DNA from: Coprinellus micaceus
Taxonomy: Eukaryota > Basidiomycota > Agaricomycetes > Agaricales > Psathyrellaceae
Reading direction: 5' to 3'
Assembly (NCBI GenBank): GCA_951394405.1
Contig: OX596344.1
Coordinates: 496,001 to 560,000, forward strand
Length of the DNA stretch: 64,000 bases
A program made the position numbers and the translations under genes. The stretch's first letter is position 1, and every line of letters starts with the position of its first letter. Under the pieces are notes generated by a model. That model was not told where the DNA came from, did not search any database, and worked only from the letters and a program-made list of their open reading frames with translations. Of the stretch, positions 1 through 11,270 are shown piece by piece.

Positions 1-2
1 TC

Positions 3-1605
3 GGGAACGTCTTTAAAGAGGTTGGGAGAGCAGAAGCGAAGGAGGTCGCCTCACCTGTGCACTGGCCCGAGTGCGATCCCAACCTCACGGAATTCCATCA
101 ACAAGGGCGTTTCTCGCTGAGGTTGGCGGGGGTCTGTCGGCTCTGGAGGGATGTAGCGCAGGACTATCCCTCAAACTGGACGGTCATCAAAGCAATCCTG
201 CCCCGCGATCTAAGCTTCGCTGGTAAAACGGTGACAGTCCTCAACCACGCGGAAATCGACACCCTCGTAACCTTCTCTCACAAGCACGTTATCCGACTTT
301 GCTTCGGTACTAGCCCCAAGCACGTCGACACCACCCACACCTCCGTCTTGCGTATCGACTCCCATCTGGACAGGGTCGAATCCATTCTCCTCGACGCAAC
401 TTGTAAAAGAACTTTGTCAGCTTTCGCCCGCCTCATCCTCCCGAGGCTGAACAACATATACGTGGGCGATGGTAGCAACAGAACACCGGTGGGCATGACA
501 GCGTGGTCAGGGGTGTCGGGTGGCAAGTTTTGGCAGTCAGATGTGGGGGTGAAGAAATTGGTCTGGACCTCTATTGACCGTACCGGTTTAAGGTCGGGGG
601 TTCATTGGGCTGGTTTAGCTGAACTTCGACTCTCCTGCGCTGGAGTGGATCTCCTCGATGACGACGTCTATCAGCTGTTGGAACGTTGCACATCAATGAA
701 GAAACTGGCGTTCAGCACCGGCGGTTGGCTCGAGTTCCCATCCCTCTTCAACAGCTCGGTCGTCCCCAAGGGTCTGGAAGACCCTGTCCGCAACGAATCG
801 CTCATAGAGCTGCGTGTGTGCTACGCCATACAAACATCCCACCGCGACCCGCGTCCCGCGCCCCTACCCGCTCGATTCACCTCCCTCTCCCTCCCGAACC
901 TCAAGCGCCTGGTGGTCGAATACACCAACGATACAAAAGGATTGGAGACTGAATGGTTGACGAACCCAGCTGTCGTCGGGTCTGTGGAGTATTTCCATTT
1001 CACCGTTCAAGCCGCCCCCGCCCCAATGCTATCCCGTATTCTGCGTGCAATGCCGAGACTTTGCGATTTCAGGATCGCGCCCATAATCTATCACGCCGCG
1101 TCTTCGCTCAGGCTGGACTTACCGCTGGGTTTGGGCATTGATGACGGGGGTTTAGATGCCATCGGAAAGAATGCGGCGGGCCCGCTCACAATTTTCAAAG
1201 TGTACGGTCAGTCATGGGTCACTCGGGACGCCCTTGCAACATTCAGTATGTATTCCCATACCATCCCCCTGAACCCGGCTATTAACCTTGACTTCAGTCA
1301 CAGGTAGACCGACATTGAAAGAATTAACATTGGCTGCCTGGGGCGGGGGAAGCCTGGAGGAGCTGGAAACATTGAGATCGGAGTTCCCGGATAGGGTTGT
1401 GAACTGCGGTCTGGTGATACCATGCGACGCGAACCTTGGCTACCTTCCGGCCGTGATACCCAACTTGTCGTTGGTGAACGACAGGTTTCCGTGTTTCATG
1501 ATGTGCGAGGGATGCCGTGGTTTGCATGTGGCCCAGGAGGTAGACTGGTCTTTGTATTGCAAACCAGTGGCTGGTGCAATACCTCGCGAGTTCGAATATG
1601 CTTAG
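3..1605 (+). CDS. F-box-like protein, 5' end cut by the window edge
   Basis: The frame is open to the left edge, so the true start and most of an F-box helix bundle lie outside the window. What remains is 516 codons in two exons. Exon 1 runs to 1245; a phase-1 intron at 1246-1297 (GTATGT..TTCAG, 52 bp; an equally in-frame acceptor lies 6 bp later) joins to an exon ending at a TAG at 1603-1605. Near the start is LRLAGVCRLWRDVAQDYPSN, the second half of a typical basidiomycete F-box ('VCrxWRdvA...P..W'). The remainder alternates leucine-rich and variable segments, as in fungal F-box/LRR proteins that recruit substrates to SCF ubiquitin ligases. The substrate cannot be inferred. The next gene is another F-box protein on the same strand. 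Confidence 0.75.
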
Positions 1606-1790
1606 TTTATTCCTTCTTCTTGCCTCTCATACTTGTAATGTGCGACCCCCCTGTGGACTCATGAGCGCCTAATTGTACCCGCCTTCCGACTTGATTTGAT
1701 GGCACTGGTGCGTCTTCGTCTTAAAACGGTCACACCATTTTCGCGGCTCTTGAAGCAACACTAACGCGACTCGATACACAACCTCTCATA

Positions 1791-3146
1791 ATGCCTTACC
1801 ATCCATCCATCCACACGCGCACACATCGCTCATTCGCCAATATCAACCAACTTCCCGTCGAAATCATTTTCATCATCCTGGGCTTTCTTTTCGACGACGG
1901 AACCGGTTTCAAGTCGGGCCCTGCTGGAATCCTCGAAGGGGAATCCCCGGGGTCATACAGCCGCAGCCTCTTTGCACGCAATGTCGTGCGTATCAATCGC
2001 AGCTTCAAGGAAGTGGCCACGAAAATTCTGTGGACGACGATCACCGTCGACACGGTCGACCAGCTCAGACTTCTGGGGCAGGCGACGAACGACAATCCGT
2101 CGCTCGGCGCTATGACAAGGAGGATCGACATTGAAGTCAAAGGGCCCGTGAACATAGTCCCCCTCAACCGCCTTCTTCAATATATGAAGGGCCTCGAGAC
2201 GGCATTATACTACGCCAGTTACAAAGGCGGAGGGTCTCACGCCGATGTTGTCATCGACTCGCTCTGCAGATTCTGTCCAAACCTCCGGCACGCCGTCTTC
2301 GAGGCGCACCACTACCTCTCTCCAACCCCTCGTTCCCTCTTGCGCCTCTTCCGGACACATAAAAAGCTCGAGGTTCTCCATGTCGATGATGTCTGCCCGC
2401 CGAAGGCCGCCCCGACAGCCAGGGACTACTACGACAGGTCGATCCCAAACATTCCACCGGGGTTCGAGGCGAGGTCCCTGCGCGTCTTGTCACTGGGGGA
2501 CTCGACGGATGGAGAAGGTTGGGAGGGCGAGGGTGGGGTGGCTAGCGAATTTTGGAAACAGTTTCCTGCGATGGCATTCCCCAAGTTGGAGAAGTTGTGC
2601 TGCCTCACGTTCACCCCGACACTTCTGCCATTCGTCTTGAAACAGTCCACCAGCATTCGCCACCTCGAAATCACGTCCTGTAACAAGTTCTTCTACGTCA
2701 ACCCAGACGAAAAGACCAGTGAACACATCCTGCATGCCGCCGTGGACGTCATACACCTCACATTCAGGGTGGACTTTCCATCGGGCATGGACACCGACAG
2801 TCTGAAGACATGGCAGCCGCTTCCCAAGTCCCATCCTACCCTTCAACGCATCACCATTCTCCCCGAGAACTACTCCAGTACACGACATGGCCATCTTGGC
2901 CGTGCCCTCAAGCGATTATTGAGTGCCATTGTCGCCGTCGATCTACCCCGTCTACGTCTGGTCGAAATTGAGCGCAGCATTGCAAGACGGGAGGACATAG
3001 CTTCCAGTGGGTGGTTCTCGCGCCTGATGCGAGAACTGGAGAACAAAAAAGGGGGAGGAATCATTGTTGAGATCCTGGAGACTGAACCTTTAGGTTCTTG
3101 GTGGGCGCTGGAAGCTCCCGGGTATGGTAGCGATATTTCCTTATGA
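1791..3146 (+). CDS. F-box domain protein
   Basis: Single-exon gene of 451 codons, starting ATG at 1791 shortly after the preceding F-box gene. Residues ~18-85 form an F-box: NINQLPVEIIFIILGFL, then an insert, then RINRSFKEVATKILWTTITV. The insert of about 30 residues between the two halves is longer than usual. The remainder has irregular leucine-rich segments (LRVLSLGDS, LEKLCCLTF, IRHLEITSC), consistent with a degenerate LRR substrate-binding region. By family knowledge it should bind Skp1 and act as a substrate receptor of an SCF ubiquitin ligase; this is inferred from the motif only. It is not a close copy of its upstream neighbour: only the F-box signature is shared. Confidence 0.82.
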   Translation: MPYHPSIHTRTHRSFANINQLPVEIIFIILGFLFDDGTGFKSGPAGILEGESPGSYSRSLFARNVVRINRSFKEVATKILWTTITVDTVDQLRLLGQATNDNPSLGAMTRRIDIEVKGPVNIVPLNRLLQYMKGLETALYYASYKGGGSHADVVIDSLCRFCPNLRHAVFEAHHYLSPTPRSLLRLFRTHKKLEVLHVDDVCPPKAAPTARDYYDRSIPNIPPGFEARSLRVLSLGDSTDGEGWEGEGGVASEFWKQFPAMAFPKLEKLCCLTFTPTLLPFVLKQSTSIRHLEITSCNKFFYVNPDEKTSEHILHAAVDVIHLTFRVDFPSGMDTDSLKTWQPLPKSHPTLQRITILPENYSSTRHGHLGRALKRLLSAIVAVDLPRLRLVEIERSIARREDIASSGWFSRLMRELENKKGGGIIVEILETEPLGSWWALEAPGYGSDISL

Positions 3147-5820
3147 GATGGACGTCAATCATTTTCAAGATGCTTCTTTTATGTCTTTGTATTGCCTTTT
3201 GATATTGATATCGTAAACTACTTCGACTTCAGCCTAATTGGGGTACGAGAGATGGAATGAAGCTCACCGATGAATTCTACCGCTCCAGAAGGCCTCGACC
3301 GTGGGCTGGACTAAACATGACCGTGGCGGATGATGGGAATCACGACCTACAATCACAGTTCAGGACGACCGTGCTAAGCGTCGCCGTGGTTGTGATCGAC
3401 GATCGAGGTGCGGTTTAGACCGCAGTGGAAGGAGGGAACGGTGTGAGGAGAGTTGAAATGACCCGTTTCCCATAATTGGCGCGACTATCGCGAACTGGTG
3501 TTGAAGGATGCGCGGTTCGGCTCGGCTGCTGGTGGAAGGTAGGACGGAGGTCTCACAGTTGAATTGGACCCGCTTGGGGATAAGGCACAGTCCAGGACAC
3601 CGGCGTGAAAGAGAAGCGTTCACGTAAACGGTGTTAGTCTGGCGAAGGACAGTTTCGATCGACTCGTGGGGAAGATAGGGGCGTGACAGTTCATATGAAC
3701 TGCCTCTGAGAGGCGACGTGTGCAGGGCAAACTGCTCTTGAAGGAAAGGTGGTTGCGCTCGACCGCTGTTGCGAAAACATGAGGGGAGACCCGCAAATCT
3801 GTCTGTGAGGCGCTATGTGGCTAGGGCGAACTGCCGTCGAAGGGTCCGTGGTTCAGCTCAACCGCAGCAGTGAAGACGTGATGGAAGACTCCCGGTTGCA
3901 CCCAACCTAGTTGGAGTGAGGCATCCCAGTTGAACGACCGCCTTGGGGAGAGGCGTTCGTCTCAAGTACACTTGTGCGGAGATCACAGTTCGCCCCAACC
4001 CCCGCCTGCAAGAAATCTGGAACAACAGTTCATACGAACTATCTCTGAGCCGCGGCTCACCTGGCGCGAACTGCTCTTGAGGAATGTGGGGTTCAGCTCG
4101 ACGGTGGTCCTAGGAGAAAGACATGGGACTCACGGTCGCGATGAACCCGCACTCCTGAAGTTATAGTTCATACGAACTACTTCTGAGCCGCGGACCTGAC
4201 CAGGGCGAACTGTTCTTGGGGAATGCGAGGTTCAGCTCGGCGGTGGTCCTAGGAGAAAGACACAAGACTCACGGTCGCGATGAACCCGCACTTCTGAAGT
4301 TATAGTTCATACGAACTACTTCTGAGCTGCGGACGTGGCCAGGGCGAACTGTTCTTGGGGGATGTGGGGTTCAGCTCGACGGTCGTCCTGGGTGAAAGAC
4401 ACGAGACTCACGGTCGCGATGAACCCGCACTTCTGGAATTATAGTTCATACGAACTATCTGTGAGCCGCGGCTCACCTGGCGCGAACTGCTCTTGGGGGA
4501 TGTGGGGTTCAGCTCGACGGTCGTCCTGGGTGAAAGACACGAGACTCACGGTCGCGATGAACCCGCACTCCTGGAATTATAGTTCATACGAACTACTTCT
4601 GAGCCGCGGACCTGACCAGGGCGAACTGTTCTTGGGGGATGTGGGGTTCAGCTCGACGGTCGTCCTGGGTGAAAGACACGAGACTCACGGTCGCGATGAA
4701 CCCGCACTTCTAGGATTATAGTTCATACGAACTATCTCTGAGCCGCGGCTCACCTGGCGCTTACTGCTCTTGAGGGGCACAGAGCTCAGCCCGACAGCCG
4801 TCCTGGGAGAAGAACGCGAGGCTCACTGTTGCGGTGAACCCACACGGCTGTGATACACGATTGTAACAACCGTTGACGACTGGAGGTGTGCGGTACGAAA
4901 CGACTGTTGGATGCTCACCGTTGACATGAACCGCATTGTTGTGCGATGTCTTGGAAGGCGTAATTCATTTGTACCGCAACTAGCTTGGTTGGGTTCAGCT
5001 AGACTGGGGTATGCAGCCTCATCGGCGACCTGTACCAGAAGCTAGATGAGGCGGACGTCTGTTGACCCATTTGGGGTTGAGGGGAACGCCTAGTAACCAC
5101 TCACCGTCCATGTAAACGGCCCGTTAGTCCTGCTGCAACGCAGTTCGTTGGTTGAACTCTGATCGTACGAGAGACAGTTGCAGCTGAAACCAGTGGCGTG
5201 GCGCACTGTTGTCCTGAACGCTGGCGTGTGATCGGACACCGAAGGCCAGCGTTAAAACTAACCTTCTACGGGGATGCAGTGTATCTGGTGAAGGGGGTGA
5301 TTGGGGCTTGACGTTGGAGTAAACAAAGGGCACGGTATGGAGGACCACCAGCGTTCAATTCGACCCCCAAGGGCTCGTTCCGCGTTCTGGCGAAAGCGCG
5401 ATTGAACCGCGCGAGTTGAGCTAGACTTCGGTTTTCACCCTGGAGACTCTATTGAACTGGGGTTATCCTGCCTAAACTTGACTCACATATTGGGAGAACC
5501 CTATATGGATGGCGACTGGACATGATAAGCGCCCGATCGGGGTAAAACGGTTCATCCGAACCGTGGCGCTTGCCTGGGCTGGGCGGCGAGACATGACACG
5601 GGAACCGTGGCGAAGTTGCAGACGATTGGGCTAAGCCCTGGTATAGCCATTACAGTTTGGGACCCTAGCACCTTGGTACGGCGAGAGAAAGACGTACAAC
5701 CCGCTGTCTGTGTGGAGACCCGCCAGATGGTCGGACTTTGATCTGCCGGCAGGTCCCGTAGCAGCCAGCATGGTGATCGACGGCTATCTGGGATCTCCGA
5801 GTCAGCCTCCGCGGCGCTTT
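3147..5820. other. gene-free zone of degenerate repeats
   Basis: No convincing coding frame. Much of the stretch is made of diverged relatives of the array at 4023-4854: short segments built around GTTCA and GAAC half-sites, for example at 3686, 3921, 4867 and 5548, spaced roughly 100-140 bp. The flanks look like older, mutated units of the same repeat, while the centre has been homogenised more recently. Confidence 0.55.
4023..4854. repeat. tandem array, six units of 138-139 bp
   Basis: Unit starts, anchored on the same motif, lie at about 4023, 4161, 4300, 4439, 4577 and 4716, so the period is 138-139 bp. Each unit begins with the imperfect palindrome ATAGTTCATACGAACTAT (7-bp arms, 4-bp centre) and continues with conserved blocks such as GGGGTTCAGCTCG and GGTCGCGATGAACCCGCAC. 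Two unit variants alternate irregularly, one with GGCTCACCTGGCGCGAACTG and one with GGACCTGACCAGGGCGAACTG. Mutated units continue on both sides. A 128-codon frame crosses part of the array only because the repeat lacks stops there. Confidence 0.9.
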
Positions 5821-6169
5821 GTCATGGCTTTTTCTCTCGGCGACATTGAATCCCTGCTGCGCTTCTCCAACCTCTAGGGATCGCCGCCTCTCCTCGCCCG
5901 CCGCCCTTCCATGCCACTCGCCGATGACAATACACCGTCCAGTGAACGATGGCCTCCCAGGAGCGAACAGACGAAGACGCCCTCGTCCTTCCCCCCCTCA
6001 TCGCCGGCCCTTCCGTCACCTCCTGTCCCCTCATCTCTCGATCTTCCGTCCCTGTGTTCCTTCGTTCACTCGGTTGTAACGCACAAACGGTCCAAAAGCA
6101 CTCAGTCGCTTCTCTCGGCAACGCCATGACTGACCTCCCTGCTGGCTGAATGTGATGTTCCTCCCTCTA
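5821..6169. other. pyrimidine-rich spacer
   Basis: Pyrimidine-rich on the plus strand with no supported gene. It lies just beyond the recognisable end of the MAD1-like relic and could be that relic's C-terminal exon and introns mutated past recognition, but I could not match it. Confidence 0.3.
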
Positions 6170-9100
6170 CAGACCTCTGAAACCACATCCTCCAACTCTC
6201 TTCCCCCTCCCCCTCCTAACCTACTCCTCGCCTCTCCCTTGGCACCATCCAGCCTCCTCCTTCCTTGCTCCCATTCTCAGTCGTCCTATCGCTCTCGTCC
6301 TCAAGAATTTGGATCCTACTGAGGGCTTCATTCTCAACTTCTCCACCGTCTCCCGCCTACACCCATCTCCTTCTAGTCCGGCTCTCCAAAGCCCAGGACG
6401 CGCACGTTGGGTGGGACATGCCGGACCCCTGCGACCTCGCCTCAGACTCAGATAGATTTTGTTCGGGGGGCTCGACTTGCTTCTCTATCTCTAATATGCT
6501 CCTCTAACCCGGTGATGGTGGGGAGATGGGTGTTGACTTTGGATTCCAAACTGTCGTTTTGAGATTGTAGTTGATCGAGGTCCTTACTCGAGAGCCACCT
6601 ACACTCCCCTACTTCTGCTGCTCCAATGCCCCGAGCTCGTTGTCCGTCTTCCACACGCCGAGGAGAGGTTCGAGCTCAACGGGGTGTTCGATTTTCGCGG
6701 GGTCGACACTGCTGCCAGCGACATATGTTGAGGAAGATTGTGACATGAGGGTTTCTTCGCCTCTGTAGCCGGCCTGGATCATGGTGGGTCAGTACGGCTC
6801 AGTCGATGTAAAAAGGAGGACGGCAGAATGACAAGGATGACGGAGGCGACGTTAAAGAAGGCGAAGGGAAAAGCAATGCCGACGACGAAAAAGGTAACAC
6901 CAAAAACGAATAAAGAAACACAGCGAGGCTAAGATGCTAAACACTCACCAGTACACCCCCAACCTCCCCCTCTCCCCTCAACCTCCCTCCTCCTCCTCTA
7001 AATTCCTCACATCACTCTCCAGCCCCTCCACAACCGCCCAATTCTCCTCCTCCCTCCCCAGTTCCCCTACCTGAATCCCCTTGGCCCTTGGCCCTCAAAC
7101 TCGCTTTCAAGGCCCCGGTCCCCCCGAATAACTGGGCATCGAATCACACCAACTCGGTACATAGACTGGGAGGATGATTTCGATGGGGCGGCGGCCCAGG
7201 AGGCGCACTCGGAGCGCAGGGCGTTGAGTTCGGCTTCGAGTTTGACGCAGGTTTCGCAGAGTTCGGTCGTCATGCTCCAGTCCGCCCTACGTTTCTCTTC
7301 ACGGAAGACTTCGATGGACGCGTATCGTCCACGTAGCTGATTCACAGCTGCGCTCAGCTTTGCGTTCGTTGACTCGGGCGAACGGAAGGAAGTGGCCTGA
7401 CAACCCGGTTCTTGCTGTACAATCCCCATATCGCCGAGGCCCGCCGAGGAACGGTTGGACTGTGACACGTCTTCAGCGTCGTCTAGTTGGTCTTGCAGTT
7501 CGTCAACCTTGCGTCCGCTGAAAGGTGTAGTGGTTAGTCGACTTGAAAGCGCGTAAGGGAAGACAGGAGGAAGGGGATTGAAGCGAAAGAAAACGGGGAC
7601 CACGAACGCGAACGAGTAGAGGGAGGGAGTGGGTAGAGGTTAGACTGCAGAAGCCTGAAACGGAACTGGAAGTGAAGAGGTGAACTAAACACATGGAACA
7701 GCGAAACGGGTCCACTGGCACGCAAAAAGGGGTGCAGGGGATGCGTGGTAGGTATCCGTCCGTGCAAGCAACCGAGTCACAACAAGCATGACGACGCGAA
7801 CACGGAGAAAAAGGGGCTATGAGAAGTCGGAAAGGCCTGGCGTCGTTAAAAGCGAGGAAATGTCATATATGAACGAAGAACGGAGGAAACGAAGCGGGGA
7901 AATCGAAGTGGATTGGGAGACGAAAAAAGAGCAGGGCCAAATGGTGGAAGAGACGAACAGAAGGATAGAGTCGAAGACCGGTAACGGAGTAAAAAAAGTG
8001 AACCATAGTCTCACCGATCCTACGCTAATTCGCCTATCAAATTCGCTCGTAAGGTGCTGGACCTGTTTATTCCTTAGTTAGCTTCTTCGTCCTGCCACCG
8101 CCGAAAAAGCGAGAAGAAAAGGGTTATCCAGGCCGTCGAGGGTAAGATAGAATAGGACAGAACAACGGCAAGGGGGTGCGGAAATTCATGATCAACGAAC
8201 GAAAGGGCGGTATAAACGTACCTGCGTCTGCAACTGGCTCACAATCGACTGCCCGCGACAGACTCAAACTCGAATGGCTCGACATCAGGTCCGGGTGTCC
8301 TTCGCGAAGGAAGACAAGTGTTGCCCGTAGGGACCGGAGTTCTTGGACTTGTTTTCTGTAGAGGGGAGGAAGCTAGATGAGGTCGTGATGTCATTGGAAG
8401 GAACGAGGGGGAAGATGGGCCAATTCGAGGCGGAACGAAGATGTTGGAGCTCGAAGAGGAACGACCGGGAAGCAGAGAACGCGACTAAACATTCGCGTCT
8501 CGTCTCCGTAGCTATCGCTTTGTTCTCCCGAACCATACTTCCACCACAAAAACACACTCCAAACAACGGGAAAGAATGAATACGTACCCGTCCTGTCTCG
8601 AAGCTTGATTTGGGTGTCGGAGAGGGAGGTTTAGGCGGTGAGGAATTGGCGTCCCTAGATAGATGGCATTTCAGTAAATGTTATGGTCCAACAAAGCGAT
8701 ACGGTACAATAGAATGATATGGGAGAGGGTGGAAGGGACGTACGACGGAGGCGTGTGAGAGGGAAGAGTGAAGGTTTGGACGTGTTCCCGGGATTGACGT
8801 TTCGCGGTGGAGATTAGGCGTCGAGAGGCCGGGGGTCGTTCGTCGATCGAGAGGATGGAGGACGGAAGCTGACACGCTTGATCGAGTCGTGGAGGCGATT
8901 AGAGCCTAGGCAGAGGACAGCGGGGGAGAGGAAGAGAAAGGCGGGGCGATGTGGAGGAGTCGAGTGCTGCGTATGCCCACGTTTGCGGTTGCGTTCCAGA
9001 GCCAGCGACGCAGTCAAGCCGTAGTCGAGCCCCGTAAGAGGTCGGTCGCGTCGAATTAGAGGGATCGAAAGGAGGAAGGTTATGTTGAATTAGGGAAATG

Positions 9101-9455
9101 GCACGGAGGACGATCGCAATTTGGATATGCAACGGTGATTTGGGTCTGGATAGCGTCGCGGGATCGTGGTCATGGTCGAGCTCGGGCATGGCGAGACATG
9201 GGGATTGAATCCCGTCCGAGGAAACGGTAGGTGCACACAAGAAGCATCCCAGGGCTGGAGTAGCGGGAGAGGTAGAGGAAAGGTGGCTTCGTTAGCCGAG
9301 TGCGTTGCAGAGAAGTGACAGAGACATACATCGCTCCAGCTCTGCAGCTAACGAATCCCTCTTCACCGCAGACGAAGCCGCGCCATAATCGAGTCTGGGC
9401 AGGCGAGATGGGTTGACGGGGGTCCCGAACGAGGACGGGTCATATTTTGGCTTGT
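6170..9455 (-). pseudogene. decayed MAD1-like gene, relic A
   Basis: Nucleotide and translated similarity to the intact MAD1 gene at 43.6-47.0 kb runs through this region in the same order. Around 6180-6430 it parallels the linker before the Mad2-binding site. Around 6440-6600 it encodes a relative of LSSEELDRLQSQNDSLESEV. Around 7150-7500 it encodes a relative of the coiled coil (NRSSADLGDMEIV, STNAKLSAEVNQLRERHESI). Around 8600 and 8800-8880 it matches the N-terminal exons. The start at 9453 reads ATG-ACCCG where MAD1 has ATGGACCCG, a 1-bp loss that shifts the frame. Intron 1 is also recognisable, so this is a DNA-level duplication, not a retrocopy. It carries introns that intact MAD1 lacks. 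It is head-to-head with relic X-A. Confidence 0.8.
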
Positions 9456-9604
9456 TAACGTGTGGAAGGTGTAGGCTCTCAAGGCTGTGGGGACATTCGT
9501 GGTCGAAAGCCAGGGGTCAAATAAAATCGGGAAGCGTGTCAGACTGAGCTTGTGGGCATCAGGCAAGCATTCGAAACTGTAGGGGATGATGAGGGGCGGA
9601 AGCG

Positions 9605-11270
9605 AGAGGTTTGATGGCCGCTTTGGCCGATTGGCTTGGACTCTCACCACAACCACTACCTCGTCTCTCGTCTCTACCCTTCCTCTACGGCGCTCGAATT
9701 GACACAACCCTGCGGCCCCTCGCCGCTTGCTCAGTTATACCAACGACTCCCTTCTATCGCACCACGAAGACGAATCGAACTCTAATCCGGTTCCTGTGTT
9801 CAGATCCCAGACGCAGACCTTCTCGCACTCCCTGGGATACGCCCGCCTTTTGCCCCAGTACCCAAAGGGAACAACTCTGCAGCCTTTGAGGCCTCGATGT
9901 ATTTCCTCCGACCGCCTTGAAGACTATCCAACGGTACCTTCGCTCAAATTCGATACGTATGGAGGAAGTCATACCAACGAGGCAGAACCGTGTCAAGGAC
10001 CGCTCCTCGTTCAAGCTCCCCCCTTGGTTCCTCGCGCATCCTCCGCGCTGACGGGTCGCCCACCTCACAAAGGGCGTGATGTGCGTTTGGTATGTTATTC
10101 GTATTTTCATTTACAGCGTAAAACTCACCGGTTCATCAGCTCGAAGCGCGAGGCAAAATAAAGTACCATAACACACGCGAACGTCTCCCTCGCTGCTCTT
10201 CGTCCATCTACATGCCTCTACCCCATGCCTAATTCCTCCTCCCCAGCAATCGGCTCGACGCCCTGTCAAGGAAACACGAAGAAACGCGTATCGTGAGCCC
10301 TTGGCACCGCAAGACCATGTCCAACTCGACACATACCCCGAAATCCGTAGAAAGCCACCCACACGCGATACCAGACGCCGTCCTCCCACTCTTGTGTCCC
10401 TTCGTTGAGCCTTCGAGGGGGTACGACAAGACGACCTTGGGGTTGAAGAGGAATCTGAAGGGGAAAGTTGCATCCGTTGCTGTGGGAATCGGACGATGTG
10501 ACCCCCTCGTCCCAGTGAGCAATTAAGGCGGAGTTAGAAGAGGAGAGGACAACGTCGAACTATCCATGTGGTGGGTGCGCTTCTTTACTTTGTGGGCCGA
10601 GGCTAAACAAAATACGAATAGCCAGCACGGGTCCTATGAGCTTGAACCCACCCTGCCAGGTCCGAGTCAGCACGGAGTCGACGGCTCTCGTCGAAATTGG
10701 CTGGGACAAGACTGCGATTGGATAGTAGGACGACGAGGTAAGGAGATCCACTTCTCAATCAGTGGTAATACGCTCGTACTCACCAGTGTAAACAAGGCCA
10801 GATGAACGTCCGCGTCACCCTCAAAATCGCCGAACGGCCTTTGGGTCACCTCTCCCTCTTCTCACCTGGAACGTAAGTGTCTACGCGTCATCGTCGACAC
10901 TACCAGCGCCCTCACTTGGTCCCCCTCGGTACACACCAGCCCAAGCTTAAAGGCACCTGGACCTATAACCCACTATCGACTCAAATGACTGATCGGAGCA
11001 CCTGGAGGTTGACTTCGACGAGAAGACGACGGGAAGAGGGACGGCAACTGTCCTCTCCACTCTGTTCGACTAGCAATCCCAAGCCCCGCTCCACCACCCG
11101 CTAGGCGGAGCGTCACAATGTGGTTCGTCTCAGCGTCGGTGTCCTCGAGTCGCTTGGGCGTGGACGCGATCTCCGGCATGGCGTGGTGGACCAACAGACC
11201 TCAGCCGGAGGATATAGGGAAGGATACAGTGGCGAAGATGTTATGAAGCAGAACACGAAGTTAATGCGGT
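9605..11270 (+). pseudogene. decayed copy of unknown gene X, relic A
   Basis: Divergent from relic A of MAD1, starting ~150 bp away. It is clearly related at nucleotide level to 34650-36055: for example 10250-10410 matches 35060-35220 (shared blocks CTTGGCAC.GCAAG, CCAACTCGACA, GACG.CGTCCT.CCACTCTTG), and 11115-11165 matches 35885-35935 (CAGCGTCGG.G.TCTCGAG). No single frame stays open through it. The protein family is unknown to me, and the copies are too decayed to assign a function. Confidence 0.55.

Noticed and set aside
4335..4721. 128-codon open frame over the tandem array
   Set aside because: The translation repeats with the 138/139-bp unit and shifts frame between units; it is open only because the repeat lacks stops in that phase.
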